Assembly: GCF_020216065.1 (NCBI RefSeq)
Contig: NZ_JAIWNA010000007.1
Coordinates: forward strand, 62,001-126,000
Length of the DNA: 64,000 bases
Reading direction: 5' to 3'
From: Nocardia rosealba
GTDB lineage: Bacteria > Actinomycetota > Actinomycetes > Mycobacteriales > Mycobacteriaceae
Shown piece by piece: positions 25,354 to 36,800 of this stretch. Position 1 is the stretch's first letter. The number at the start of each line of letters is the position of its first letter. Position numbers and translations under genes: made by a program. The notes beneath the pieces were generated by a model. It made no database searches and was not told the DNA's origin. It worked only from the letters and a program-made list of their open reading frames with translations.

Positions 25354-25944
25354 TCACCCGCGGAACGCGCCGGCGCGGGCGGCGAGTGCGGTGCTGGTCG
25401 CCGCACGCCCCGGCAGCCCCGGGTCGGGTGGGGTGCGCAGCAGCATCAGGCAGTGGTACACCGGGGCCGTCGCCGCGATGAGCAGGGCGCGGGCGTCGGT
25501 GTCGACGGGGATCTCACCGCGTTCGACGGCACGCTCCACGACGATCTCGCACTGCGTGTAGCGGTCCTCCCACATCCGTGCGAGCCCCTCGGCCGCCTCG
25601 CTCGACCGGAACGACACCGCGATCAACGCCGACGCGATCGATGGTTCCGCGAGCAACGACTCCTGGATCTCCTCGTTCAGCGCCGTCAGATCCCCGGCGA
25701 GTGAACCGGTATCGCGCGGCTGCCAATCCAGATCACCCGCCGCCGCGATGACATCGGCGAGCAGCCCGCCCACATTGCGCCACCGCCGGTACACCGTTGT
25801 CCGATGCACACCGGCGCGCTCGGCGACCGAGTCGATGGTCAGCGCGTCGTACCCGTGCTCGGCCAGCTCGGCACTGACAGCGGCCAGGACCTGCTCCCGG
25901 TTGCGGGCGGTGCGGCCACCTGGGCGCGGTGTGGGTTCGCTCAT
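25354..25944 (-). CDS. TetR-family regulator
   Basis: A 196-residue TetR/AcrR protein. The helix-turn-helix is complete: LAEHGYDALTIDSVAERAGV followed by HRTTVYRRWRNVGGLLADV, a form typical of the TetR_C_11-type group. The C-terminal ligand domain includes the helix ARALLIAATAPVYHCLMLL. It is divergent from the ABC-F gene; a 26-bp dyad lies in the shared promoter region, so it probably controls that cassette. Confidence 0.88.
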   Translation of the reverse strand: MSEPTPRPGGRTARNREQVLAAVSAELAEHGYDALTIDSVAERAGVHRTTVYRRWRNVGGLLADVIAAAGDLDWQPRDTGSLAGDLTALNEEIQESLLAEPSIASALIAVSFRSSEAAEGLARMWEDRYTQCEIVVERAVERGEIPVDTDARALLIAATAPVYHCLMLLRTPPDPGLPGRAATSTALAARAGAFRG

Positions 25945-25984
25945 GAATCTTCTTCTTGCTCGGTGGGAAATCCTGTGGCACCAT

Positions 25985-26010
25985 ACTAATGCAATTGTTG
26001 TCGCACTAGT
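25985..26010. promoter_or_regulatory. Dyad operator candidate between TetR and ABC-F genes
   Basis: ACTAATGCAA at the left and, read on the other strand, ACTAGTGCGA at the right form an imperfect inverted repeat (8 of 10 matching) about a centre near 25997. Size and symmetry fit a TetR operator in the divergent promoter. The region is also locally AT-rich. Confidence 0.5.
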
Positions 26011-26093
26011 GAGGTTGCCGATGCTCCTTCGAAGCGTTCATCACGTCCTGCGGTCCGCTCGGTCCGCGTCCTCGAATGCTTCGGAGTGCTTGT

Positions 26094-27695
<1,602 letters not shown>

Positions 27696-27712
27696 ATCCC
27701 GAAGGAGCCCCC

Positions 27713-28426
27713 GTGCCCGCACCCGACCCGACCACACCCCATCCCATTCCCGACCGCACCAGGGTGATGCTGCTGAAACCGCACGTGACCTCGCCCTGGA
27801 TCGAGGTCGGCGACTTCACCTACTACGACGATCCCGACGACCCCACCACCTTCGAAACCCGCAACGTCCTCTACAGCTACGGCCCCGAGAAGCTGGTCAT
27901 CGGCAAGTTCTGCGCCATCGCCACGGGCGCCCGGTTCATCATGAACGGCGCCAACCACCGTATGGACGGCCCGTCGACCTACCCGTTCCCGGTCCTCGGC
28001 GGTTCGTGGGCCGACCATATCGACCTGGTCATGGACCTGCCGAGCCGCGGCGACACGGTGATCGGCAACGATGTGTGGATCGGCAACGGCGCGACCTTGA
28101 TGCCCGGCGTCCGCGTCGGCAACGGTGCGATCATCGGCACCGGCGCCGTGGTCACCGCCGACGTGCCCGACTACGGGATCGTCGGTGGCAACCCGGCCCG
28201 GCTGATCCGAACCCGTTATCCCGCAGGCGAAGTCGAACGTCTGCTGGATATCGGCTGGTGGGACTGGCCGCTCGACCACATCACCCGCCATATTCGAACT
28301 ATCATGGCGGGTAGCGTCGATGCACTGGAATCGGCTGCCGCCGAGCTCCATTCGGATCGACGCGCCGAACCGAAAGGCCAGCAATGCCCATCCGATTCCG
28401 CCAGCGCAAATCCTTCGGCCCCCTGA
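27713..28426 (+). CDS. XAT-family O-acetyltransferase (CatB/Vat-like)
   Basis: A 237-residue left-handed beta-helix acetyltransferase of the xenobiotic acyltransferase class. IGKFCAIATGARFIMNGANHRM includes the catalytic histidine. DTVIGNDVWIGNGATLMPGV and GNGAIIGTGAVVTADVPDYG are hexapeptide repeats, and IVGGNPARLIRTRY is the usual end of the helix. Relatives acetylate streptogramin A or chloramphenicol. GTG 27713 has AAGGAG five bases upstream. Co-directional and 17 bp after the ABC-F gene, it is likely in the same operon. Resistance activity is inferred only. Confidence 0.88.
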   Translation: MPAPDPTTPHPIPDRTRVMLLKPHVTSPWIEVGDFTYYDDPDDPTTFETRNVLYSYGPEKLVIGKFCAIATGARFIMNGANHRMDGPSTYPFPVLGGSWADHIDLVMDLPSRGDTVIGNDVWIGNGATLMPGVRVGNGAIIGTGAVVTADVPDYGIVGGNPARLIRTRYPAGEVERLLDIGWWDWPLDHITRHIRTIMAGSVDALESAAAELHSDRRAEPKGQQCPSDSASANPSAP

Positions 28427-28551
28427 AGTTCAATTTCACCCAGTCCGGTCTGTCGTCCTGGGGCATCAAAATCGGTCCCTGGTCCTGGAACTCGCGCACC
28501 AAGAAGAACGCCGTCGACCTCCCCGGCCCCCTGAGCTGGCGCCAGCGCTGA
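28384..28551 (+). CDS. Small DUF4236-like protein
   Basis: A 55-residue open frame, MPIRFRQRKSFGPLKFNFT at the start with SGLSSWGIKIGPWSWNSRT and ending GPLSWRQR. The pattern of an Arg/Lys-rich strand followed by SGLS and a G-rich turn is like DUF4236 proteins, which are small and of unknown function. ATG 28384 has AAAGG about nine bases upstream. It overlaps the XAT 3' end by 43 bases in a different frame, which suggests translational coupling. Confidence 0.65.
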   Translation: MPIRFRQRKSFGPLKFNFTQSGLSSWGIKIGPWSWNSRTKKNAVDLPGPLSWRQR

Positions 28552-28557
28552 GATTCA

Positions 28558-28860
28558 GCCGAATTCGCGCGCGACGGGCCGAACGGGTCGGCGAAATGCG
28601 CCTCCCTGACCACCAGATCCACCTGCAGATACGCGTCGGTGAACGCGCGAAGGACGGGCGCGATCGCATGGGCGAGCGCGCCCATGATGCCGATCCGGAG
28701 CACGTCGCCGATGCCGTGCGCGTCAGCGCGGGCGCGCGCGATGGCCGATTCGATGAGCCGGCTGCCGTGGTGCAGTTCGTCGCACAAGCCCTCGCCGATA
28801 CCGGTGAGCACCAGTCGACTGGCCGGGCTGGCTGCCCTGATCGCCGGGTGCGCGCTGGTC
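28558..28860 (-). pseudogene. Remnant of a LysR-family regulator
   Basis: On the minus strand the frame reads a linker helix (ESAIARARADAHGIGD) and then VLRIGIMGALAHAIAPVL and REAHFADPFGPSR, which matches the first strand-helix-strand of a LysR effector domain. The helix-turn-helix that should precede it is missing, and so is the rest of the effector domain; the frame runs into sequence antisense to the DUF4236 gene. Truncation at both ends with no start context argues for a decayed gene. This explains the 317-bp gap between the DUF4236 and TetR genes. Confidence 0.6.
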
Positions 28861-28868
28861 CAGCTGGC

Positions 28869-29468
28869 CTAGGGCAGTAGATCTTTGGTGAGGGCGTCGG
28901 CGATCATCGTGGCGATCAGCTCGATGAGGGGTGGGACCCGCGCGGAGTCCTCGTCGAGCACGATCAGCCAGGCGTAGAGCGGGCCGAGAATGAGGGCCTG
29001 CAGGACGGCGGGGTCCGGCCGGTGCATCACCTCGCCGCGTTCGATCGCACGGTCGACCACGGTGGTGATGATCGTGCGCTCGATCGCGAGGAAGGTCGAG
29101 GCGAAACGGGTGCGCAGGTCGGGGTCGGCGCGCACGTCGGCAAGCAGGCCCGACAGCGTGTCAGCGCCCGAGCCGGCCACCTGTGCGGCGATCTGCTCGG
29201 ACAGCGCGACCAGGTCGCCGCGCAGGGACCCGGTGTCGGCGGGGGACTCCTCGCCCAGGTCGTGCAGCAGGACGGCGAAGGTCATCTCCTGCTTGGAGGA
29301 GAAGCGCCGGTAGATGGCCGCCTTGCTCACTCCGGCCCGGGCCGCCACCGCGTCGACGGTCAACCCGCCGTACCCGGACTCGCCGATCACCTCCCGCACC
29401 GCCGAGGCGATCGAGGTATCCACTCGCTGCTCGCGGGGGCGTCCCCCGGCTTGTTTTGTCTTCGCCAC
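28869..29468 (-). CDS. TetR-family regulator
   Basis: A 199-residue TetR protein beginning VAKTKQAGGRPREQRVDTSI. The helix-turn-helix is GESGYGGLTVDAVAARAGVS with KAAIYRRFSSKQEM, followed by a typical TetR_C helical domain (ERTIITTVVDRAIERGEVMH). The frame is open to a TTG at 29504, but GTG 29468 gives the normal N-terminal arm. It is divergent from the small membrane-protein gene at 29540, the likely target. Confidence 0.88.
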   Translation of the reverse strand: MAKTKQAGGRPREQRVDTSIASAVREVIGESGYGGLTVDAVAARAGVSKAAIYRRFSSKQEMTFAVLLHDLGEESPADTGSLRGDLVALSEQIAAQVAGSGADTLSGLLADVRADPDLRTRFASTFLAIERTIITTVVDRAIERGEVMHRPDPAVLQALILGPLYAWLIVLDEDSARVPPLIELIATMIADALTKDLLP

Positions 29469-29539
29469 AATGGCAGCATACGGAACCGTCAGTTTCGATA
29501 GCAAGGGTCTCGTATCTTGCCCATGAACGGAGTACGCCC

Positions 29540-29944
29540 ATGATCACTTGGGCCGGGAGGGTGCTGGCCACCCTCGGTGCGGCGCACGCACTCGCCGCCA
29601 CAATGCTCGGCCACCGCTATTTCGGGCAGTGGTTCTCCTTCGAGCTCTGGGCGCCCGACGCCGATATCGCCGCGCTGCCACCCGAGATCGGCGCCTTCTG
29701 GATGGGCCCCGGTAGTTTCGGAATCCCCCTGATGCTGCTCGGCTTCCTCATCACCTGGATGGACCGCCGCGGCATCACGCCACCCGTCCTGCTGGCCGTC
29801 GGCCTCATTGCTTGGACTCTGCTGTGCGCCGCCATCTTCGAACCGGCCCCGTGGATCCTCGCCACGGCCGCATCGATCCAGCTGCTGATCGCCATCCGCC
29901 GCCCGGCCGCACCCCGCCCGGCCGAAGCCCGCGCCGGCCGATGA
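29540..29944 (+). CDS. Four-helix small membrane protein (DUF6463-like)
   Basis: A 134-residue membrane protein with helices around residues 3-24, 56-74, 83-100 and 105-120. The start MITWAGRVLATLGAAHALAA and IGAFWMGPGSFGIPLMLLGF recall the DUF6463 family of actinobacterial membrane proteins; that assignment is tentative. The Pro/Ala/Arg-rich tail is cytoplasmic. GGAG eight bases before ATG 29540 supports the start. Regulation by the divergent TetR is likely. Confidence 0.7.
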   Translation: MITWAGRVLATLGAAHALAATMLGHRYFGQWFSFELWAPDADIAALPPEIGAFWMGPGSFGIPLMLLGFLITWMDRRGITPPVLLAVGLIAWTLLCAAIFEPAPWILATAASIQLLIAIRRPAAPRPAEARAGR

Positions 29945-30085
29945 TTCGAGACCGTCCGCGCGAGCGAGGGGTTCGCGCGGACGGCGACACGGACGCTTTC
30001 GGAGCCACCCTGTCAGTGCCCCTTGACGCCTGACGACCTGACGAAAACCGACAAGTCGTTCTGAATTTTATGCCTGGTCGATCTG

Positions 30086-30104
30086 CTGAGATAGCCTAAC
30101 GAAA
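30086..30104. promoter_or_regulatory. Iron-box-like sequence upstream of the PKS operon
   Basis: The 19-mer CTGAGATAGCCTAACGAAA agrees with the DtxR/IdeR consensus TWAGGTWAGSCTWACCTWA at 13 of 19 positions by eye, with a good right half (TAGCCTAAC). It lies 62 bp before the first gene of the operon in a locally AT-rich stretch. The left half is poor, so this is only a candidate. Confidence 0.3.
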
Positions 30105-30165
30105 GACAATCTGCCCGAGCGATTTCCGTGATCCGGCACAGCAGATCTACTGAGGTACAACAGCT

Positions 30166-30786
30166 TTGAGTTCAGCGCAGAGTCCGCTCGTCCGTGCGGC
30201 GACGCGGGCCGATATCGACTCCATGGTGGACGTGCTCGCCGCCGCCTTCGCCCATGACGATCCGATCGATGAGTACGTCTTTCCAGACGAGACCGTCCGG
30301 TATCGGCGGGCCCCGCGCATGTTGCGCGCCATGATCCGGCACCGTTTCCTGCCTGCGGGCGGGGCCGAGGTGGCGGTGCTCGACGGGCGGGTTGTCGGGG
30401 TGCTGCTGTGGTACCCGCAGGGCTATCGTCCGGGTGGGCTGCGCGAAATGATCGCGGGCCCAGAGCTTCTCGTCGCAATGGGATCTGCGGTGCGTCGCGG
30501 TATCGAGGTCGACGCCGCCATGGATCGGGCCGCTCCGCCCGAACCGCACTTCTTCCACGTCTACCTCGGCGCCGATCCGAGCCTGCAGCGCAGCGGTGTG
30601 GGCCGGGCGCTGTACGCCTCGTTCACCGACAAGGCCGACCGGCAAGGTGCGTCGATCTGCGGCATCTGCAAAGACGCCAATGTCGGCTACTACGAGGCGC
30701 TGGGCAACGAGCGCACCGGATCCGTCCGGCTCGGTGCGACCGGCCCGGAACTCAACATCATGATTCGCCGCCCGCGGCCGCTCTGA
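30166..30786 (+). CDS. GNAT-family N-acetyltransferase
   Basis: A 206-residue GNAT protein. The acetyl-CoA pyrophosphate loop is VYLGADPSLQRSGVGRALYA (Q/RxxGxG/A as QRSGVG), preceded by the beta-4 strand HFFHV and followed by ANVGYYEALGNERTG, the usual C-terminal motif. The TTG at 30166 is about eight bases after a GAGG. It is the first gene of a three-gene operon; the PKS start follows its stop by 14 bases. In this setting it could acylate the amino group released by the alpha-oxoamine synthase, but its substrate cannot be told from sequence. Confidence 0.85.
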   Translation: MSSAQSPLVRAATRADIDSMVDVLAAAFAHDDPIDEYVFPDETVRYRRAPRMLRAMIRHRFLPAGGAEVAVLDGRVVGVLLWYPQGYRPGGLREMIAGPELLVAMGSAVRRGIEVDAAMDRAAPPEPHFFHVYLGADPSLQRSGVGRALYASFTDKADRQGASICGICKDANVGYYEALGNERTGSVRLGATGPELNIMIRRPRPL

Positions 30787-30800
30787 CCCGAGGAATGCAC

Positions 30801-33800
30801 ATGACTGACATCGCCATCGTCGGCATCGGCTGCCGTTATGCGGGCGGCATCGAGTCGCCGGAATCGTTCTGGGACTTCGTGATCCACAAGCGCGACGGCG
30901 TTCGCGAGATTCCCGAGGAGCGCTGGGACTGGCGCCGCTACTACGACGAGGACCGGCGCGCGCCCGGCCGCATGTACACCAAACGCGGCGCCTTCATGAC
31001 CGGCGACCCGTGGGCCTTCGACCCGGAATTCTTCGGCATCTCGCCGCGCGAGGCCACCAGCATGGACCCGCAGCAGCGGTTGATCCTGGAGGTGGCCTGG
31101 GAGGCGCTCGACGACGCGGGCGTGGCCGGACGAGCCGCGGGGTCCTCGCTCGGGGTGTATGTGGGTGCCTTCACCCTCGATCAGATGGTGGTTTCGGCGG
31201 GTGCCGCGCTGCCGCATGTCGACCTGCACACCGCCGTCGGTGTGTCGTACACGATGCTGTCGAACCGGCTGGCGTACGCGCTCGACCTGAAAGGCCCCGC
31301 CGTCACGGTGGATACGGCCTGTTCGTCGTCGCTGGTCGCCCTGCATCTGGCCTGCCGGGCAATCGCCGACGGTGACTGCGACGTCGCGATCGCCGGTGGC
31401 GTGAACGTGATGGTGCAGCCGGAAACGTTCGTCACGATGTGCAAGGGCGGCTTCCTCGCCGCCGACGGGCGGAGCAAGCCGTTCGACGCCGCGGCCGACG
31501 GCTACGGCCGAGGCGAGGGCGCCGGTGTGGTCGTCCTGAAGAAGCTGGCCGACGCCGAACGCGACGGTGACCGGATCTACGCGGTGGTCAAGGCCACCGG
31601 CGCCAACCAGGACGGGCGGACCACCGCCATCACCGTCCCCAATGCCGAATCGCAGGAAAGCCTTGCGCGCGAGGTGATCCGGCGCTCAGGCCTCGATGTT
31701 CGGGATGTCACCTACGTCGAGGCACACGGTACCGGCACCCCGGTGGGCGATCCGATCGAACTGCGGGCCATCGGTCGCGCCTATGGCGCACCTGCCGGAC
31801 GGCCGGGGCAGCTCGGCGTCGGGTCGTTGAAGGCCACGCTCGGGCACACCGAGGCCGCCTCCGGTGTCGCGAGCGTCATCAAGTCGGCGTTGGCGATTCG
31901 GCATCGCACGATCCCGCCGCAGGGCTGGCTGGACACGCCGAACCCCGATATTCCCTTCGACGAGTGGGGGATTCGGGTACTCACCGAGGCAGAGCCGGTC
32001 GGGCCCGACGTCGAGCGCATGGCCGTGGCGGTCAACGGGTTCGGTTACGGCGGGACGAACGCGCACGCGATTCTGCAGGAGTACCGGCCGAGCACCGAAA
32101 CCGTGCGGCCACCTGTGCATTTCGGTGTGCTGCCGCTCTCGGGGCGTTCCGAGGGTGCGGTACGTGAGCTGGCGCGCGGGTTCGCCGAACGCATCGCCGA
32201 CGGTGCCGATCCGCAGCGGCTGGCCGAGGCGGCGTGGCGGCGGCGTCAGCATCATCCGGTGCGCACGGGCGTCGCTTTCGGCGACGACACCGAGCTGGTG
32301 CAGGGGCTGATCGACCTGGCGACCGGATCGGGCCGGGTCGCCAAGACCGTTGCCAAACGCGCCGGTGAACCGGTGTTCGTCTGCACCGGTATGGGCCCGC
32401 AGTGGTGGGGCATGGCGCGTGAGCTGCTCACGGCGGAAGGCACTTTCGCTGTCGAGGCCAAGCGGGTGGACGCGGAGTTCCAGGCGGTGGCGGGCTGGTC
32501 GATCATCGAAGAACTGCTGCGGCCGGAGGAAGAATCGAGGGTGACCTCCACCGCCATCGCGCAACCGGCCAACTTCCTCGTGCAGGTCGCGCTGTTCGCG
32601 ACGCTGCGGGAGCGGGGGATCGAGCCCGCGGCTGTCGTCGGGCACAGTGTCGGCGAGGTGGCCGCCGCGTATCTGACCGGCATGTTGTCGCTGGGCGACG
32701 CCGTTCTCGTCAGCTACCACCGTTCGCGGCTGCAGGCGACCACGGCGGGCACCGGCGGCATGCTCGCGGTCGGGCTCGGGCCGGACGAGGCCGGTGCGCT
32801 CGTGGCAGGTGAGGACGCCGTCGATAACGCGGCGATCAACAGCCCGTCGGCGGTCACCCTCGCCGGTGCGGTCGACCGGCTCGACGCCATTGCCGAAACG
32901 CTCACGGAGCGGGGTGTTTTCGCGCGACGTCTGCAGGTCGAGGTGCCGTATCACAGCGCCCTGATGGACCCGATTCTCGACGAACTGCGTGCCGCGCTCG
33001 CCGACATCACCGTCGCTGAACCATGCCTCCCGCTGTACTCCACCGTCACCGGCGAACTGGTCACCGGCGCCGACTGGGACGCCGACTACTGGTGCGCCAA
33101 TGTGCGCAAGCCGGTGCGCTTCGCGGCGGCGGCAACGGCGCTCGTGAAGGCGGGACACCGGGTGTTCCTCGAAGTCGGTCCCCACCCGGTGCTCGGCGCC
33201 AATATTCGCGAGATCCTCATCGGTGCGGGCGAGACGGGCACGACCATCGCCACCCTGCATCGCAAACAGGACGACGCGCACAGCATGCGTCAGGTGCTGG
33301 TCGACCTCTACGCCGCAGGCGCTCTCGACATCGACGCGCTGTTCAGCGAAACGGTCTGCCCGACACCGCATATCGACCTGCCGCGCTACCCGTGGCAGCG
33401 CACCGTACTGCGCTCGGAACTACCCGAGCTGCGGACGCAACGGCACGGCACCCCGGACGCGCACCCCCTGCTCGGCGACCGGCGCCCCGACGACGCGAGC
33501 ACCTGGCGGCTCAATTTGTCGACCGCCGCACTGCCGTGGCTCACCGACCATGTCGTCGGCGGCACCGCGATCATGCCGGGCTCGGGCTACCTCGACGCCG
33601 CGCTCAGCGCCGCGGCCGTGCGAGCCGAGTCCGAGCAGGTAGGACTCGAGGACGTGCGGTTCGTCGCGCCGCTCGTCGTCGACGGTGGTGACGCACCGAT
33701 CGTCGAACTCCACCTGGAGGTTTCGACACGACGCTTCACCATCCGTTCGCGCGGCGCCGCCGGTTCGGTGTGGACCGTGCACGCGACCGGACGGCTCGTC

Positions 33801-36800
33801 GAGGGCTCCTACGCCCCGGTCACCGCCGACGTGCCCGACCTTTCCGCGACGACACCGGTCGAACCCGCCGACTTCTACACCGGTCTCACAGCGGCCGGGC
33901 TCCAGTACGGTCCGGCGTTCCAGCGAGTGACCGCGATCCGGCTCGACACGGATTCGGTCGTCGCGCGGGTTGACGGTGAAATCGACCGGGACGCTCGGCA
34001 TCTCGCACACCCCGCCGTGGTCGATGCCGCCTTGCAAACGGTGGCGGCTCTGCTCGCCGGGCGTGCCGCCGAAGGGGCGATGGTTCCCGTCGGCGTCCGC
34101 TCGGTGCGCCGGCTGGCCGCCCTGCCCGCCGAGATCACGGTGGTCACCCGGATGTCCGGTGACGCCGCCGACATCGACCTGCTCGGCGCCGACAACGCCG
34201 TCTGCCTGCAGTTGCGTGGCGTGCGCTTCGCCTCGCTCACGCCGGGTGCGGGACCACTGCAGCGGATGAGCGACTTCTTCTACGAAGAACGCTGGGAGCT
34301 ACGCGAACCGGTCGACACGACCGCGCTGCCCGGCAACGACGGACTGTTCACGCTGGTCCTCGGCTACGGCGAAGGCGTCGAGGACCGCGTCGAACGGGTG
34401 CACCAGGCCGTGCGCACCGGAGCCGCCGGTTCGGCCGCCGTCCTGCTCGACGACACCGAGCTGGAAGCGAACCTCACCGCCCGCCTCCGCGACCTCTTCG
34501 CTCTCGAAGAGGTTGAGCGCGTGCATGTTTGCGTGGTGCCCGGCGCCTCGGCCGACGGCGATATACCCACCCTGTGGACTCTTCGCCGTGTCGCGGCCAC
34601 CCTCGAAAGCTTTCTCGACGTCCGCGCGAAGGAACTCGCCGTCGACCTGCCGATGACCGGCGACGGGTCGCTGCACGCGACGGTCGTCACCGCCAACGCC
34701 TACGCGCACCCGGCCGACCCGACGCCACCCTCGCTCACCCAGGCCGCGATCGCGGGTGCCCGTCGTGTGCTGCTCAACGAACAGTCCCGGCTGCGGTGGC
34801 GGCTCGTCGATATCGACGCCCGGGTGACCGAAACCGAACTGGCCGCCGAACTGGCCGTACCGGGTGCCTTCACCTACGACCGCAGCGACGAGGTGATCCT
34901 GCGCGACGGACTGCGCTGGGTCACCGTCGTCGACCGGACCATGCCGCAGCGCCTCGAAGCGCTCGACACGGCGGAGCCGCTCACCGATCCGGAGGCGAAC
35001 TTCGAACTCGAGCTGCCCCGCTCGCGCAGCTTCGCCCGGTTGGGCTGGCGGCGGTGCGAACGCCGTGCACCGGGACCCGGTGAGGTCGAGCTGCGCATGC
35101 GTGCGGTCGGTCTGAACTACAAGGACGCGCTGAAGGTGATCGGCGTGCTCGGTGAGCGGGAGCTGGCGCCCACATATTTCGGCACGGTGCCCGGTATGGA
35201 AGGAGCCGCGACCGTCGTGCGGGTCGGTGCCGGAGTCACCGAGGTGGCCGTCGGTGACGAGGTGACCGTGACCTCGAAGGGCATGATCGCCCGGTTCCAT
35301 ACCACCGAAGCCGCCCTGCTCGCCCGTGTGCGCCCCGGCACCGAGCCCGGTCGCTGCACGAGCGGAACCGCCTTCGCCACCGCCGAACACTCCCTGCTCG
35401 AACTGGCCAGGATCCAGCCGGGGGAAACCGTGCTGATCCACGGCGCCGCCGGTGGTGTCGGCACCGCCGCGGTGCAGATCGCCAAGCAGCACGGTGCCGT
35501 GGTGATCGGCACCGCGAGCACCGAGCAGCGCCGTGCGCTCGTGGCGGCCGAAGGGGCCGATCACGTCCTCGGTTCGCGCTCGCTCACGCTCGTGGACGAG
35601 GTGCTCGCGCTCACCGACGGCCGCGGTGTGGACGTGATCCTCAGTACCGCGCCGGGCGAGCTGCAGCGCCAGAACTTCACGATGGTCGCCGAATTCGGCC
35701 GCATCGTCGAGATCGGCAAGGCCGACATCTATGCCGGTGGTGTGCTGGAACTGGCCGCCTTCGACAAGAACATCGCCTACTACTCCTTCGACCTGGACCG
35801 GATGGCCCGCGTCCGGCGCGACCGCGTGCTCGACCTGGTGCGTGGAATCAACGCCCGGCTCGACGACGGCACCTACCGGGCGCTGCCGTTCACCAGCTAC
35901 GGCACCGCCGAGGTCGGGGAGGCCTTCGAGGCGGTGGCGCGGTCCACCGGGACCGGGCGCGTGGCGCTCGACCTCACCGAAGCCGCGCCCCTGGTCCGGC
36001 CCGCCCTGCCGCACGTGCGTATCGAGGCCGATGCGAACTACCTGATCACCGGTGGGTTCGGTGCCTTCGGTCTGGCTACCGGTCGGTGGTTGGTCGGCAA
36101 CGGCGCCCGGCACCTGACGCTGCTCGGCCGTAGCGGCCCGACCACGGGGGCGGCGGTCGCGCAGCTCGCGGCGTGGGCGCAGCAGGGCATCACGGTGGTG
36201 AGCGAACTGGTCGACATCACCGATGCCGAGGCCGTCGCCGCGGTGATCGACCGAGCGCACACGGCCGACCATCCGCTGCGCGGTGTGTTCCACACGGCGG
36301 GCGTGATCGACGACAAACGGGCCACGGTGATGGACATCGACAGCCTGTCGGCGGTGTATCGGCCGAAGGTGGACGGTGTGCGCGCCCTCGCCGCGGGTCT
36401 CGAGGCGGCAGGCGTGCGGCTCGACCACTTCGTGCTGTACTCCTCCGGCTCGACGATGTTCGGTGCGGTCGGTCAATTCGCCTACACCGCCGCCAATTCC
36501 GCGCTGCAGGCGATGGCCGAATCGGTCGTGCGCACCGGTGGCACAGCGCTCGCGGTCGGCTGGGGTCACATGTCCGGCGGCGGAATGGCCGCCGCCGACG
36601 AGCACATCACCCGCTATCTGCGCACCACCGGCTTCGACCCGCTCGACATGGACGAGGGCGCGCAATATCTGGAACAGGCTCTGCGCCTGGGTATTACGCA
36701 GGCCGCGATCATTCCGATCGATTGGGCCAAGGTCGATGCCACCGCGCCGTTCTTCGCCAAGACCGGACGGCTCGAAACGATGATCGCCGCTGCGGCGCAG

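Noticed and set aside
30408..30800. Upstream in-frame extension of the PKS by about 130 codons
   Set aside because: The extension overlaps the GNAT gene in another frame and has no ketosynthase-like sequence; ATG 30801 has a good ribosome site.
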